The notes under the pieces were generated by a model. That model was not told the DNA's origin. It did not search any database and was given only the letters and a program-made list of their open reading frames with translations. A DNA stretch of 64,000 bases from Calothrix sp. PCC 6303 (GTDB taxonomy: Bacteria; Cyanobacteriota; Cyanobacteriia; Cyanobacteriales; Nostocaceae): NCBI RefSeq assembly GCF_000317435.1, contig NC_019727.1, positions 1 through 64,000 on the forward strand. Direction: 5' to 3'. Within the stretch, counting starts at the first letter, position 1. Every line of letters starts with the position of its first letter. Below are positions 63,722 to 64,000 of the stretch, piece after piece. A program made the translations under genes and the position numbers.

Positions 63722-64000
63722 ATGCTAGATAAACCACAGTTCAACCCCTATTATTCTGTTGCAACTATAGAACCCGAACAAGTATTTTTGTTATCAGAGA
63801 GGGAGACAATTTGGCTAAGTGATCAGCTTTCTTGTAGTTTAGCTGCTTTAATCGATAGCAATCTAAGTATTGATGAAATTATTGATACCATTCAACAGTC
63901 GCTACTGCAAGATCCAAAATCTTTTGAGGAAGCTGCTACCTTTTTTCAAGAAGTTCTCAATGTCAGTATTAAAGCCCAATATGCTTTGTACCAAATGGAA
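63722..64000 (+). CDS. TOMM leader-binding/cyclodehydratase component, N-terminal part
   Basis: Open frame from ATG 63722 to the window edge, 93 codons without a stop. MLDKPQFNPYYSVATIEPEQ followed by VFLLSERETIWLS and SLAALIDSNLSIDEIIDTIQQ is the opening typical of TOMM (thiazole/oxazole-modified microcin) leader-peptide-binding proteins and the E1-like part of bacteriocin cyclodehydratases. The rest lies outside the window, so YcaO and dehydrogenase genes cannot be checked. It is likely the start of a ribosomal peptide cluster. Confidence 0.7.
   Translation, partial: MLDKPQFNPYYSVATIEPEQVFLLSERETIWLSDQLSCSLAALIDSNLSIDEIIDTIQQSLLQDPKSFEEAATFFQEVLNVSIKAQYALYQME

Noticed and set aside
1-64000. 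tRNA and rRNA genes
   Set aside because: No cloverleaf with a tRNA T-loop (gttcgaatc-like) and no rRNA sequence were noticed by eye; a covariance-model scan would be needed to exclude degenerate tRNAs.

Overview
The window reads as accessory DNA, most likely a large plasmid or integrative element, of a filamentous (Nostocales-type) cyanobacterium. The evidence is the frequent octamer gcgatcgc (HIP1), many nested GC-rich palindromes, and several products of recognisably cyanobacterial families (a DUF4351 protein, an AAA protein with N-terminal helix-turn-helix, ISKra4, IS4 and IS630 transposases). No tRNA, rRNA or CRISPR array was seen. Sequence-derived statements below are direct readings. 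Family names come from recalled motifs, not database searches.

Left part (1-10.6 kb): an IS630 copy is split by a complete 3.85-kb TniA/TniB-type transposon with 166-bp inverted ends and a 6-bp target duplication. Next comes a parA-parB operon whose parB coding region contains a run of parS-like palindromes related to the perfect 18-bp palindrome upstream of parA. A second gene, a KilA-N/ParB fusion, follows and is broken by an ISKra4 element with a 9-bp duplication.

10.6-36.7 kb, backbone and mobility: a 1567-aa nuclease-helicase fusion resembling a one-gene Hachiman system; an actin-like (ParM-type) partition pair; a three-way-junction inverted repeat just before mobC; a Tn3-derived miniature element (TIME) inside an antitoxin gene; a DUF4145 protein; a MobA-type relaxase; a DUF3854/SF3-helicase replication primase; two ribbon-helix-helix genes; a second ParM-like pair; small plasmid genes; a membrane protein; and a membrane-anchored ATPase with an octapeptide repeat linker. 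The replicon therefore carries three partition-type loci.

37.1-47.2 kb, defence block on the minus strand: a C5 methylase and an Eco29kI-like GIY-YIG endonuclease, then a tight four-gene operon (GNAT-PIN-PUA-like protein, ASCH-like protein, McrB, McrC). A RHH/coiled-coil protein and a tyrosine recombinase follow.

47.2-60.5 kb: a glycosidase-like/PG-binding/CHAP cell-wall hydrolase, transposase debris, and an apparent oxylipin operon on the minus strand (alpha-dioxygenase-like haem enzyme, catalase-like protein, GMC oxidoreductase, patatin lipase, DUF4126 membrane protein). This operon is interrupted by a decayed IS4 carrying a MITE, and an AraC-type regulator lies upstream. The hydrolase and the dioxygenase share a roughly 73-bp upstream block, which suggests common control.

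60.5-64 kb: an AAA regulator-like gene, a 0.5-kb field of degenerate repeats, and at the edge the start of a gene resembling the leader-binding component of a thiazole/oxazole-modified peptide (TOMM) cluster.
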